The notes beneath the pieces were generated by a model. The model did not search any database. It was given only the letters and a program-made list of their open reading frames with translations, and was not told the origin of the DNA. Below are positions 5,438 to 12,797 of a stretch of DNA of 13,234 bases, piece after piece. The stretch is from Bacteroidales bacterium. GTDB lineage: Bacteria; Bacteroidota; Bacteroidia; Bacteroidales; WCHB1-69. The stretch is taken from the NCBI GenBank assembly GCA_017394765.1, contig JAFPXF010000033.1:1-13234 (forward strand), written 5' to 3'. Position 1 is the first letter of the stretch. Each line of letters opens with the position of its first letter. Position numbers and translations under genes: made by a program.

Positions 5438-6577
5438 ATGGACCCCAAGACCACATTACGCGGAAGCGCGATCTATCAGGCCTTCAAGCAGACACCACTC
5501 TACGACCGTCTGCTCCGCTGGGCTTGGTTTCAGGAAACTCGCATCCGCGAGGAAGAAAAACGCATTTTCACCCGTGAAGCCGAAAAGCACTTCCGCGAAG
5601 ATGCACCACACGGCTCCTTGGCAGACTACAAGAAAGCGTTACGCCGCCATCGCGTCACCTACCAGGAGTATATGTATGGTTATGAGTATTGGAAACTCGA
5701 CGAGGCGGCGCGCGACGCTTTTGTCTCCCGCTCGGAGATGCAGTGCATCTACCGCAAGATCGTCACCCGCGAGGTGCGCCAGACCTTCCGCAACAAGACT
5801 GCCTTCTTGGATCGCTTCGCCCCCTTTGTGCATCGCGACTGGAAAAAGACCGACAGTTGTTCGATGGAGGAATTCCGCGCCTTCGTGGAGGCGCACGACA
5901 TCATCGCCAAGCCCTTGGACGGCACCTGCGGGGAGGGCATCTTCAAGATCTGCGCCAGTGAGGTGCAGGATTGGGAAGCCCTGTATGTCCGTTGTCGCGA
6001 CCGCCACCTGCTGTTGGAGGAGTGCGTGCGGGCCTGCGAGCCCATAGAGCGGCTGCATCCCGCCTCGCTCAACACCATCCGGGTGGTCACACTTTCCCAA
6101 GGCGACAAGTTCACCGTGTTCGGAGCATTGCTCCGGATGGGCGCGGGCGGCAGTGTCATCGACAACACCCACGCGGGCGGCGTCTTCGCCCCCATCAATC
6201 CCGTGACGGGGTGCATCGACACACCCGCCATCGACGCGCACAACCACCGTTACGAGTGCCATCCCGACACGGACACGCCCATTGTGGGGTTCACCATCCC
6301 TTATTGGGACCAAATTGTGGAGACCTGCCGAAAGGCTTCCCGTGTGATGCCCGACCTCCGCTTCGCCGGCTGGGACCTCTGCCCGCTCGCCGACGGCCGC
6401 ATCGAACTTATAGAAGGCAACCACGCCCCCGACTTCGACGGCGGCCTCCAAGCCCCGCTCAAAATGGGCGTCAAGCAGAGGCTGAAAGAGAGAGCCGAGG
6501 AAACTTTCAGCATCAACGTGCTGGAACTCATCAAGCCCACCAGCCAAACGTACAATCATTACGAGGGAATGCTATAA
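5438..6577 (+). CDS. Sugar-transfer-associated ATP-grasp protein, copy 3
   Basis: A 379-residue third paralogue. Motifs: IIAKPLDGTCGEGIFKI with Lys158; LLLEECVRACEPIERLHPAS and NTIRVVTL (about 191-219); LLRMGAGGSVIDNTHAGGVF (231-250) followed by INPVTG; and FAGWDLCPLADGRIELIEGN with Glu326 and Asn328. The loop here is Cys-containing (DGTCGEG) where the other copies have SHGEG or SHGDG, and the core reads RMGAGGS where they have RIGRAGS, hinting at a different substrate. The end (MGVKQRLKERAEETFSINVLE) is longer than in copy 2. It closes the packed operon; the -7 box of the epimerase gene starts 7 bases after its stop. Confidence 0.85.
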   Translation: MDPKTTLRGSAIYQAFKQTPLYDRLLRWAWFQETRIREEEKRIFTREAEKHFREDAPHGSLADYKKALRRHRVTYQEYMYGYEYWKLDEAARDAFVSRSEMQCIYRKIVTREVRQTFRNKTAFLDRFAPFVHRDWKKTDSCSMEEFRAFVEAHDIIAKPLDGTCGEGIFKICASEVQDWEALYVRCRDRHLLLEECVRACEPIERLHPASLNTIRVVTLSQGDKFTVFGALLRMGAGGSVIDNTHAGGVFAPINPVTGCIDTPAIDAHNHRYECHPDTDTPIVGFTIPYWDQIVETCRKASRVMPDLRFAGWDLCPLADGRIELIEGNHAPDFDGGLQAPLKMGVKQRLKERAEETFSINVLELIKPTSQTYNHYEGML

Positions 6578-6583
6578 AAACAG

Positions 6584-6591
6584 TATCTTTG
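6584..6591 (+). promoter_or_regulatory. -7 box (TATCTTTG) for the epimerase gene
   Basis: TATCTTTG fits TAnnTTTG and lies 26 bases before ATG 6618; transcription would start near 6598. Any -33 contact would fall inside the end of the preceding ATP-grasp gene, where no clean TTTG is present. It allows the epimerase and dehydrogenase genes to be transcribed apart from the ATP-grasp genes. Confidence 0.65.
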
Positions 6592-6617
6592 CAAGATTTT
6601 TTCAACCTCATCCTATA

Positions 6618-7631
6618 ATGAAAATATTAGTCACCGGAGGAGCCGGATTCATTGGCTCCCACACGATTATAGAACTCTACAACGCCGGACACGAAGTGGT
6701 GGTGGTGGACAACCTCTGCAACTCCAGTCCTGTATCCCTTCAGCGGGTAGCGGAGATTGTTCAGATGCCGGAAATCCCCTTTTACCAGGCCGACATCCGC
6801 GACCGCGCGGCCCTTGACCGGGTGCTTTTGAAGCATCCGTGCGATGCTTGCATCCATTTTGCGGGCCTCAAGTCGGTGAGCGAATCAGTGACCCTGCCAT
6901 GGGAGTATTACGAAAACAACATCGGGGGCACCCTTGTGCTGCTTGACGTGTTGCGGCAGCACGGCTGCAAAAACCTCATCTTCTCATCATCAGCCACCGT
7001 CTATGGCGACCCGGCCATCATACCTGTCACGGAGGAGTGTCCCAAAGGACGCTGCACCAACCCCTACGGGCAGACCAAGAGCATGTTGGAGGAGGTCATG
7101 ATGGACATGCAGAAGGCCGACCCCACCTGGAACATCGTCCTGCTGCGCTATTTCAACCCCGTCGGGGCGCACCCTTCCGGACGGATTGGCGAAAACCCCA
7201 ACGGCATCCCCAACAACCTGATGCCCTACATCACCCAAGTGGCTGTAGGCAAGCGCGCTGAGTTAGGTGTCTTCGGCAACGACTACAACACGCCCGACGG
7301 CACCGGCGTGCGCGACTACATCCATGTGGTGGACCTCGCCCGCGGGCATGTAGCCGCCCTCTCCGCCATCGAACAGAAGTGCGGTCTGGCCATCTACAAC
7401 CTCGGCACCGGCAAAGGCTACTCTGTCCTCGACGTGGTACACGCCTTCGAGCGCAGCACCGGCATCCATATCCCCTACCGCATCCTGCCGCGCCGCGCCG
7501 GCGACGTCGCCACCAGCTACTCCGATCCCGCCAAGGCCGCCCGCGAACTTCACTGGAAGGCCCGACATGACATTGACGACATGTGCCGGGACGCATGGAA
7601 CTGGCAGCAAAAGAACCCCGAAGGATTCTGA
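6618..7631 (+). CDS. galE: UDP-hexose 4-epimerase (GalE family)
   Basis: A 337-residue cytosolic short-chain dehydrogenase that inverts C4 of UDP-sugars, close to the usual 338 residues. The NAD fold is MKILVTGGAGFIGSHT with GxxGxxG at 7-13. The catalytic set is Ser125 in FSSSATVYG, Tyr150 and Lys154 in NPYGQTK. Family motifs RYFNPVGAHPSGRIGE, GTGVRDYIHVVDLA and YNLGTGKGYSVLDV are all present. In the C-terminal segment RRAGDVATSYSD, Ser300 aligns with Tyr299 of E. coli GalE and Cys307 of human GALE. A small residue there is linked to activity on UDP-GlcNAc/UDP-GalNAc, so a dual or N-acetyl-preferring epimerase is plausible. The following dehydrogenase belongs to a family that uses such sugars. 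It has its own -7 box. Confidence 0.93.
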   Translation: MKILVTGGAGFIGSHTIIELYNAGHEVVVVDNLCNSSPVSLQRVAEIVQMPEIPFYQADIRDRAALDRVLLKHPCDACIHFAGLKSVSESVTLPWEYYENNIGGTLVLLDVLRQHGCKNLIFSSSATVYGDPAIIPVTEECPKGRCTNPYGQTKSMLEEVMMDMQKADPTWNIVLLRYFNPVGAHPSGRIGENPNGIPNNLMPYITQVAVGKRAELGVFGNDYNTPDGTGVRDYIHVVDLARGHVAALSAIEQKCGLAIYNLGTGKGYSVLDVVHAFERSTGIHIPYRILPRRAGDVATSYSDPAKAARELHWKARHDIDDMCRDAWNWQQKNPEGF

Positions 7632-7719
7632 ATCGCCGGATTTCCTTGAAAACCGTGCCTGACAAAATCAAAAACAGTTAATAAAAAGAGATTTTATCGT
7701 AGTAGAATCAAAAAAAAAT

Positions 7720-8997
7720 ATGAAAAACACCAAGATAGCGGTAATAGGCCTCGGCTACGTCGGTCTGCCTTTAGCCCGCCTTTTTTCCACAAAATTCCCC
7801 ACTGTCGGTTTCGACTTGAACCAAGCCCGCGTGGACGCCCTCATGGCAGGGCACGATGCCACCTTAGAGGTGGACGACACACTGCTACAGGAGGCCATCT
7901 TCCAGCATGGCTTCCGCTGCACCACCCAACTTGACGACATCCGCGACTGCAACTTCTATGTGGTCGCCGTGCCCACCCCCGTGGACGAGAACAACCGCCC
8001 CGACCTGAAACCGCTTCAGGGAGCGTCGGAAACCGTCGGCAAGGTCATCTCCAAAGGGGACGTGGTCGTCTATGAGAGCACCGTTTATCCCGGTGTCACC
8101 GAAGAGGAGTGCCTCCCTGTCGTGGAGCGCGTCAGCGGACTGACTTTCAACACTGACTTCTACGCCGGCTACAGTCCCGAGCGCATCAACCCCGGCGACA
8201 AGCTGCACACGGTGGAAAAGATCAAGAAGGTAACCTCCGGTTCCACGCCGGAGATTGCCGACTATGTGGACAGCATCTACAACGCGGTGTTGGTGAACGG
8301 CACCCACAGGGCCCCCTCCATCAAGGTGGCCGAAGCCTCCAAGATCATCGAGAACTCGCAGCGCGACGTGAACATTGCCTTCATGAACGAGTTGGCCAAG
8401 ATCTTCAATGCCATGGGCATCGACACGCATGATGTCATCGAGGCCGCCGCCTCCAAGTGGAACTTCATCAAGCTCAGTCCGGGCCTGGTGGGCGGCCACT
8501 GCATCAGCGTCGATCCCTACTACCTCATTCAAAAAGCACAGGTCTATGGCGTGCTGCCCCGCGTGATGAGCAACGCCCGCCGCCTCAACGACGGCATGGG
8601 CGCCTACGTCGCCAACCAGACCGTCAAGTGCATGAACCTCAAAGGTGTACAAGTCAAGGATGCCAAGATCCTCATCCTCGGCATCACCTTCAAGGAAAAC
8701 TGCCCCGACATCCGCAACACCAAGGTCGTTGATATTTACCACACCTTGGCTGAATACACACCCGACATCACCATCTACGACCCTTGGGCCGATGGCGAAA
8801 AGGTACAGGAGGAGTACGGGATTGAAATCCAAAATTCAAAATCCAAAATCCAAAGCACACAGTATGATGCCATTGTTTTGGCGGTGGCGCACAAGGAGTT
8901 CTTAGAGATGGATGTCACGAGTCTCGTGCGAAAGGGCGGTGTCATTTACGATGTGAAAGGCGTATTACCGCGCGAGATTGTCGATGCGAGATTATGA
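7720..8997 (+). CDS. UDP-N-acetylhexosamine 6-dehydrogenase (TviB/WbpO type)
   Basis: A 425-residue nucleotide-sugar dehydrogenase that oxidises C6 of a UDP-sugar to a carboxylate with two NAD+. Domains: N-terminal Rossmann fold (IAVIGLGYVGLPLA at 6-19), YESTVYPGVTEEECLP (118-133), YSPERINPGDKLHTVEKIKK (151-170) typical of the TviB/WbpO/VipA branch, central KVAEASKIIENSQRDVNIAF, catalytic Cys261 in LVGGHCISVDPYYL, and C-terminal ILGITFKENCPDIRNTK. The substrate is probably UDP-GlcNAc or UDP-GalNAc; UDP-ManNAc is an alternative. Odd feature: residues about 368-378 (IEIQNSKSKIQ) are encoded by four tandem 7-bp units that look inserted between two conserved strands. The upstream gap of 88 bases has no TAnnTTTG box, so it is probably cotranscribed with the epimerase. 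Confidence 0.9.
   Translation: MKNTKIAVIGLGYVGLPLARLFSTKFPTVGFDLNQARVDALMAGHDATLEVDDTLLQEAIFQHGFRCTTQLDDIRDCNFYVVAVPTPVDENNRPDLKPLQGASETVGKVISKGDVVVYESTVYPGVTEEECLPVVERVSGLTFNTDFYAGYSPERINPGDKLHTVEKIKKVTSGSTPEIADYVDSIYNAVLVNGTHRAPSIKVAEASKIIENSQRDVNIAFMNELAKIFNAMGIDTHDVIEAAASKWNFIKLSPGLVGGHCISVDPYYLIQKAQVYGVLPRVMSNARRLNDGMGAYVANQTVKCMNLKGVQVKDAKILILGITFKENCPDIRNTKVVDIYHTLAEYTPDITIYDPWADGEKVQEEYGIEIQNSKSKIQSTQYDAIVLAVAHKEFLEMDVTSLVRKGGVIYDVKGVLPREIVDARL
8825..8852 (+). repeat. Four tandem heptamers AAATYCA inside the dehydrogenase gene
   Basis: Units AAATCCA (8825-8831), AAATTCA (8832-8838), AAATCCA (8839-8845) and AAATCCA (8846-8852) run without a break. They encode Lys, Ile, Gln, Asn and Ser residues unlike the surrounding GC-rich codons. 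Because 7 is not a multiple of 3, gain or loss of one or two units shifts the frame. In the present copy number the frame is open. Confidence 0.85.
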
Positions 8998-9038
8998 TTG
9001 TATTTTCTTCTTGAACCAATTCCACACCATTTGGAAAG

Positions 9039-10493
9039 ATGCGAAAAACATTATCAATCATTCTGCTAATTATGGCCACAATTTATGCCAGGGGACAAGA
9101 ACAGAAATTTCCCCTTTCGCCCTGTTCGTTCGGGCTATATGAGGCCCAAACGGACATCGAGCGTTTCTATGCGCTATACAACACGCACGTTGCCGCCTTG
9201 GAACAGGGCGTGGATGTCGATTATGACGGGGTGGACAAGCTTGACATTGAAATCCCTGCCGATGCAAAACCCATCCCCCTCACTTCTTACAATATTTTCC
9301 AAAATTTGGTGCTGAATGTGAGGAATACCAGCAAAACGTTCTATCTTTTTCGCATGACGCAGCCCACCGACAGTGCTTTTGTGTCGAAAGAGAATATCGA
9401 CAAGGGAGAATTCGGCTCCGTAAAGGCTCTGCGCACCGGCAAACATTTGGTCATTTTGCGCGATGACAGCCTTTGGGTCGATCGGCGGCAGGGCTATAAA
9501 TACGGACACACCCGCAAGGACATCGTGCTTGTGGAAAACGGCATAGGCTTGAACAAAACCATCATGCCCTATAACACACCCGAAACCAAACCCGTCGTCA
9601 GACATTGTCCCGTGGACGACTATGTCAAGGTTATTTCCGGCATCACCATCAACCGCACCCAAGACTCCAAGTACAAAACATATTGCTTCGACATCCAAAA
9701 CCAGTACAACGTGGAGTTGTGCGACGTGGTCATCAACACCCCGGAAAGCGAGCTCACCGCCGACAACGCGATCCGCATTACCGATTGCGCCAACGTCCTG
9801 CTCGACCATATCAAAATCAACGGCACCTACTCCCGCACCGACTACTACGGCTACGGCATCTTGATGGACAACGTGTGGGACTCCAAGATCGAATACCTTA
9901 AAAGTCGCTCCAACTGGGGCATATTCGGCACCAACAACATCAACAAGGCCACCTTGGACAATTGTGAAATCAACCGTTATGACATTCACTGTTATGGTCG
10001 GGATGTCACCATCCGCAACTGCATTTTCAACAACCTGTACAATCAGTTCTCCTCTCTTTACGGACTGCTCTCCTTTGAACGATGCATTTTCAACAACCAT
10101 GTGCCCGTGTTGATCGAGTCCACCTACAACGCCTACACGCCCTTTGACCTCGAATTCAAGAACTGCATTTTCAACATCAACAACCGTTGCAACTATCTTG
10201 TGGATGCCCGGACCCTTTCCGACACGCGCAACAGCCGCCCCGAGGTGGCTCAGAAAAATCTGCCCAACATCACCTTGTCCAAATGCACCGTCAACATGAT
10301 CGAGCAAACCAACCGACTCTACATGTTTCACCTCACCAATGTCACCTACAAAGAGACCGTGGGGTATCTTAAAAAAATACAAATTGATGAACTCAAGGTC
10401 AACGGCGGCAAACTGACTGTCAAGGTCGGCAACAAAGATTTCAAACACAACAAAATTGACTTCCCGCTATACAACCAAGTGTTGGGAATGTAG
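9039..10493 (+). CDS. Secreted right-handed parallel beta-helix protein
   Basis: A 484-residue exported protein. Residues 1-20 are a signal peptide (Arg/Lys start, SIILLIMATIYA core, likely cut near ARG/QEQ). Residues about 195-420 show the rungs of a pectate-lyase-like beta-helix: ISGITINRTQ, VELCDVVINTP, AIRITDCANVLLDHIKINGT, ATLDNCEINRYDIHCYGRDV and three NCIFNN-type turns; the matching DNA TGCATTTTCAAC recurs at 10020, 10083 and 10164, giving rungs of 21 and 27 residues. The N-terminal ~170 residues are a separate domain I do not recognise. Such folds are common in polysaccharide lyases, hydrolases and C5-epimerases, but no catalytic triad can be assigned. It lies 41 bases after the dehydrogenase with no visible promoter between, suggesting cotranscription, and ends before a strong terminator. 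A surface-glycan processing role is inferred. Confidence 0.8.
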   Translation: MRKTLSIILLIMATIYARGQEQKFPLSPCSFGLYEAQTDIERFYALYNTHVAALEQGVDVDYDGVDKLDIEIPADAKPIPLTSYNIFQNLVLNVRNTSKTFYLFRMTQPTDSAFVSKENIDKGEFGSVKALRTGKHLVILRDDSLWVDRRQGYKYGHTRKDIVLVENGIGLNKTIMPYNTPETKPVVRHCPVDDYVKVISGITINRTQDSKYKTYCFDIQNQYNVELCDVVINTPESELTADNAIRITDCANVLLDHIKINGTYSRTDYYGYGILMDNVWDSKIEYLKSRSNWGIFGTNNINKATLDNCEINRYDIHCYGRDVTIRNCIFNNLYNQFSSLYGLLSFERCIFNNHVPVLIESTYNAYTPFDLEFKNCIFNINNRCNYLVDARTLSDTRNSRPEVAQKNLPNITLSKCTVNMIEQTNRLYMFHLTNVTYKETVGYLKKIQIDELKVNGGKLTVKVGNKDFKHNKIDFPLYNQVLGM

Positions 10494-10534
10494 CTGCAGC
10501 AGGGGCTTTTGAAGCTGTTAAAAAGAGTTAAAAA

Positions 10535-10569
10535 GAAGGTTGGGATTCAATATTCCGACCTTTTTTTTT
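10535..10569 (+). terminator. Intrinsic terminator after the beta-helix gene
   Basis: GGTTGGGAT (10538-10546) pairs with ATTCCGACC (10552-10560) as a 9-bp stem with two G-T wobbles and a 5-base loop, followed by nine T residues at 10561-10569. The A-rich bases before it can extend the stem into the T-run. It lies 42 bases beyond the beta-helix stop codon and should end the epimerase/dehydrogenase/beta-helix transcript. Confidence 0.8.
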
Positions 10570-10576
10570 AGTTTTG
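10569..10576 (+). promoter_or_regulatory. -7 box (TAGTTTTG) for the DUF4954-like gene
   Basis: TAGTTTTG fits TAnnTTTG. Its first T is the last base of the terminator T-run, so any -33 contact would fall inside the terminator hairpin. Transcription would start near 10583, giving a short A-rich leader before ATG 10599. Confidence 0.6.
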
Positions 10577-10598
10577 CACTTTTTAAAAAAAAAGCCCT

Positions 10599-12797
10599 AT
10601 GGATAAGGTTACCATTCTTTCTTACGACCGCATATACAAGAATTTCATTGATGACAAATACTTGCACGGGTATGACGAGAACCATTTCCGTGACCAACAG
10701 GTAAAGCGTCCTGAAGGGGGATGGCGGCATTTGAGTTCCGGGGAAGTGGAAGACTTGGTGAAGAATGCCAACACCGCCACCAACTGGGACGACATCTGGG
10801 TAACGGATGACTTTGACGCCAGCATGGTCAAAAACAACCGCTTTTTCGGCATGGTGCGCATCGGACGAATCCGCAACGAGATTCTGCAATATCACGACTT
10901 GCGCATTCCTGTCGGAATCACGGGCAGCAGTATTGTATCTTGCGACATTGGCGACGACGTGGCCATCCACGATGTCCACTATATGGCCAACTACATTGTC
11001 GGCGACCGATGCATCCTCTTCAACATCCAAGAGTTGTCCACCACCGACCACTCCAAGTTCGGCAACGGCATCATCAAGGAGGGCGAGCCCGAAGAGGTGC
11101 GTGTGTGGCTGGAGGTGATGAACGAAGTGGGCGGACGCGGCATCCTGCCCTTCGACGGCATGATCACCTCAGATGCCTACTTATGGGCCAAATACCGCGA
11201 TGACAAGAAGTTGCAGGAGCGGTTGTTTGAAATCACGCAGAACTCTTTTGACAACCGGCGCGGCTACTACGGCACCATCGGCGAGGGTTGTGTCATCAAG
11301 AACTGCTGGATTCTCAAAGACGCCAAAATCGGGCCTTGCACTTATATCAAAGGGGCTTCCAAGCTGAAGAACATCACCATCAACTCTTCGGAGGCGGAGC
11401 CCACCCAAATCGGGGAGGGCGTGATTCTGGTCAACGGCATCACCGGCTACGGTTGCCGCATATTCTACTCCGTGGTGGGCACAAGATTCCTGCTGGGCGA
11501 CAACTGCAACCTCAAGTACGGGGCACGCCTTCTCAACTCCGTGTTGGGCGACAACTCGACCATCTCATGTTGTGAAGTGCTGAACAACCTCATCTTCCCC
11601 TCGCACGAGCAGCACCACAACAACTCGTTCCTCATCTCGGCTTGTGTGATGGGGCAGAGCAACATGGCGGCCGGCGCCACCGTAGGCTCCAACCACAACA
11701 GCCGTGCCACGGATGGTGAAATCGTTGCCAACCGAGGCTTCTGGCCCGGCCTCTGCTCCTCTGTGAAGCACTCCTCCAAGTTCGCCTCCTTTACGCTCCT
11801 CTCCAAGGCCGACTACCCCAACGAACTCAACATCATGCTTCCCTTCAGCTTGGTGAGCAACGACACCGCGCATGACGAGCTTCATGTCATGCCCGCCTAC
11901 TGGTGGATGTACAACATGTACGCCATCGCGCGCAACACCTCCAAATACCAGAAACGCGACAAGCGCAAGCGCCGCATCCAGCACATCGAGTTCGAGACCT
12001 TCGCCCCCGACACCATGGAGGAGGCCATCGAGGCCCGCAAGCTCATAGAGGCATGGACGGGCAAAGCGCTCCTGCGCGCGCAAGGGGACTCCTGCGACAA
12101 CCTCTCCATGGAAGAGCTGCGCATGGTTGGCCGCAAGCTGCTGAACAATGACCCCGAGGCCGCCAAGAGGCTGGAGGTGTTCGGCGAGAACATGGAGCAC
12201 GGCAAACGCAAGGTGCGCATTCTCAAGCACTGCGAGGCCTATCACGCATACGGCGACATGCTGCTATACTACGGTGTCCAGAACATGGTGAAATACATGG
12301 ACGAGCATCCTGGCATCACACTCGAGTCCCTCTGCGACACGCTGCGGAGCAAGGAACAGCGCGAATGGGTCAATTTGGGCGGACAGTTGGTGAACGGCGA
12401 CGATGTGGACGCCCTGCGCCATGACATCAATCACGGCATTCTCAACACCTGGGCCGACATCCACCACCGCTATGATGAAATCTGGGAGCGCTACCCGCTT
12501 GAAAAACTGCGCCATGCATTCTCCTCCCTGCGGTTCCTCTATCATGAAAAATATGGCATAATGACGCAGGAACTTTGGGTGAAATTACTCCAGAAAGCTT
12601 CTGATGTGCAGCAATTCATCTGCGACCAAGTCTATATCTCCCGAAAGAAGGACTACGACAACCCCTTCCGCAACGCCACCTTCAGAAACGAGGAGGAGAA
12701 AATCGCCGTCATCGGCGAGTTAGAGGAGGTAAGTTTTGTCAAACAAATCAGGGAGGAGACGGAAAGAAACATCCAATTATTCAGGAAGTTTATGTGA
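10599..12797 (+). CDS. DUF4954-like protein with hexapeptide-repeat (LbH) domains
   Basis: A 732-residue cytosolic protein that I recognise as resembling the Bacteroidota DUF4954 family. The N-terminal ~100 residues (RHLSSGEVEDLV, NWDDIWVTDDFD, NNRFFGMVRIG) lead into a left-handed beta-helix at about 100-160 (GSSIVSCDIGDDVAIHDVHY, VGDRCILFNIQEL) and a second at about 225-400 (GEGCVIKNCWILKDAKIGPC, IGEGVILVNGITGYGCRI, LLGDNCNLKYGARLLNSVLG), with AGATVGSNHNSRATDG at 359-372. The C-terminal ~270 residues are helical and rich in Lys and Glu. The fold is that of sugar-nucleotide pyrophosphorylase C-termini and acyltransferases, but no nucleotidyltransferase motif is visible and the function is unknown. 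It has its own -7 box behind a terminator, so it is a separate unit. Its stop overlaps by one base the ATG of the following secreted fragment. Confidence 0.75.
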   Translation: MDKVTILSYDRIYKNFIDDKYLHGYDENHFRDQQVKRPEGGWRHLSSGEVEDLVKNANTATNWDDIWVTDDFDASMVKNNRFFGMVRIGRIRNEILQYHDLRIPVGITGSSIVSCDIGDDVAIHDVHYMANYIVGDRCILFNIQELSTTDHSKFGNGIIKEGEPEEVRVWLEVMNEVGGRGILPFDGMITSDAYLWAKYRDDKKLQERLFEITQNSFDNRRGYYGTIGEGCVIKNCWILKDAKIGPCTYIKGASKLKNITINSSEAEPTQIGEGVILVNGITGYGCRIFYSVVGTRFLLGDNCNLKYGARLLNSVLGDNSTISCCEVLNNLIFPSHEQHHNNSFLISACVMGQSNMAAGATVGSNHNSRATDGEIVANRGFWPGLCSSVKHSSKFASFTLLSKADYPNELNIMLPFSLVSNDTAHDELHVMPAYWWMYNMYAIARNTSKYQKRDKRKRRIQHIEFETFAPDTMEEAIEARKLIEAWTGKALLRAQGDSCDNLSMEELRMVGRKLLNNDPEAAKRLEVFGENMEHGKRKVRILKHCEAYHAYGDMLLYYGVQNMVKYMDEHPGITLESLCDTLRSKEQREWVNLGGQLVNGDDVDALRHDINHGILNTWADIHHRYDEIWERYPLEKLRHAFSSLRFLYHEKYGIMTQELWVKLLQKASDVQQFICDQVYISRKKDYDNPFRNATFRNEEEKIAVIGELEEVSFVKQIREETERNIQLFRKFM

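Noticed and set aside
4317..5456. Minus-strand ORF (379 codons) opposite the second ATP-grasp gene
   Set aside because: Same antisense shadow pattern; no promoter, no recognisable domain, fully covered by a confident plus-strand gene.
7614..7640. Palindrome GATTC-T-GAATC at the epimerase stop codon as a terminator
   Set aside because: The stem is only five base pairs with a one-base loop and no T-run follows; the downstream gene has no visible promoter, so read-through is more likely.
9174..10448. Minus-strand ORF (424 codons) opposite the beta-helix gene
   Set aside because: Composition is that of an antisense shadow (Val/Asp/Gly-rich), and the plus strand has a signal peptide and beta-helix rungs.
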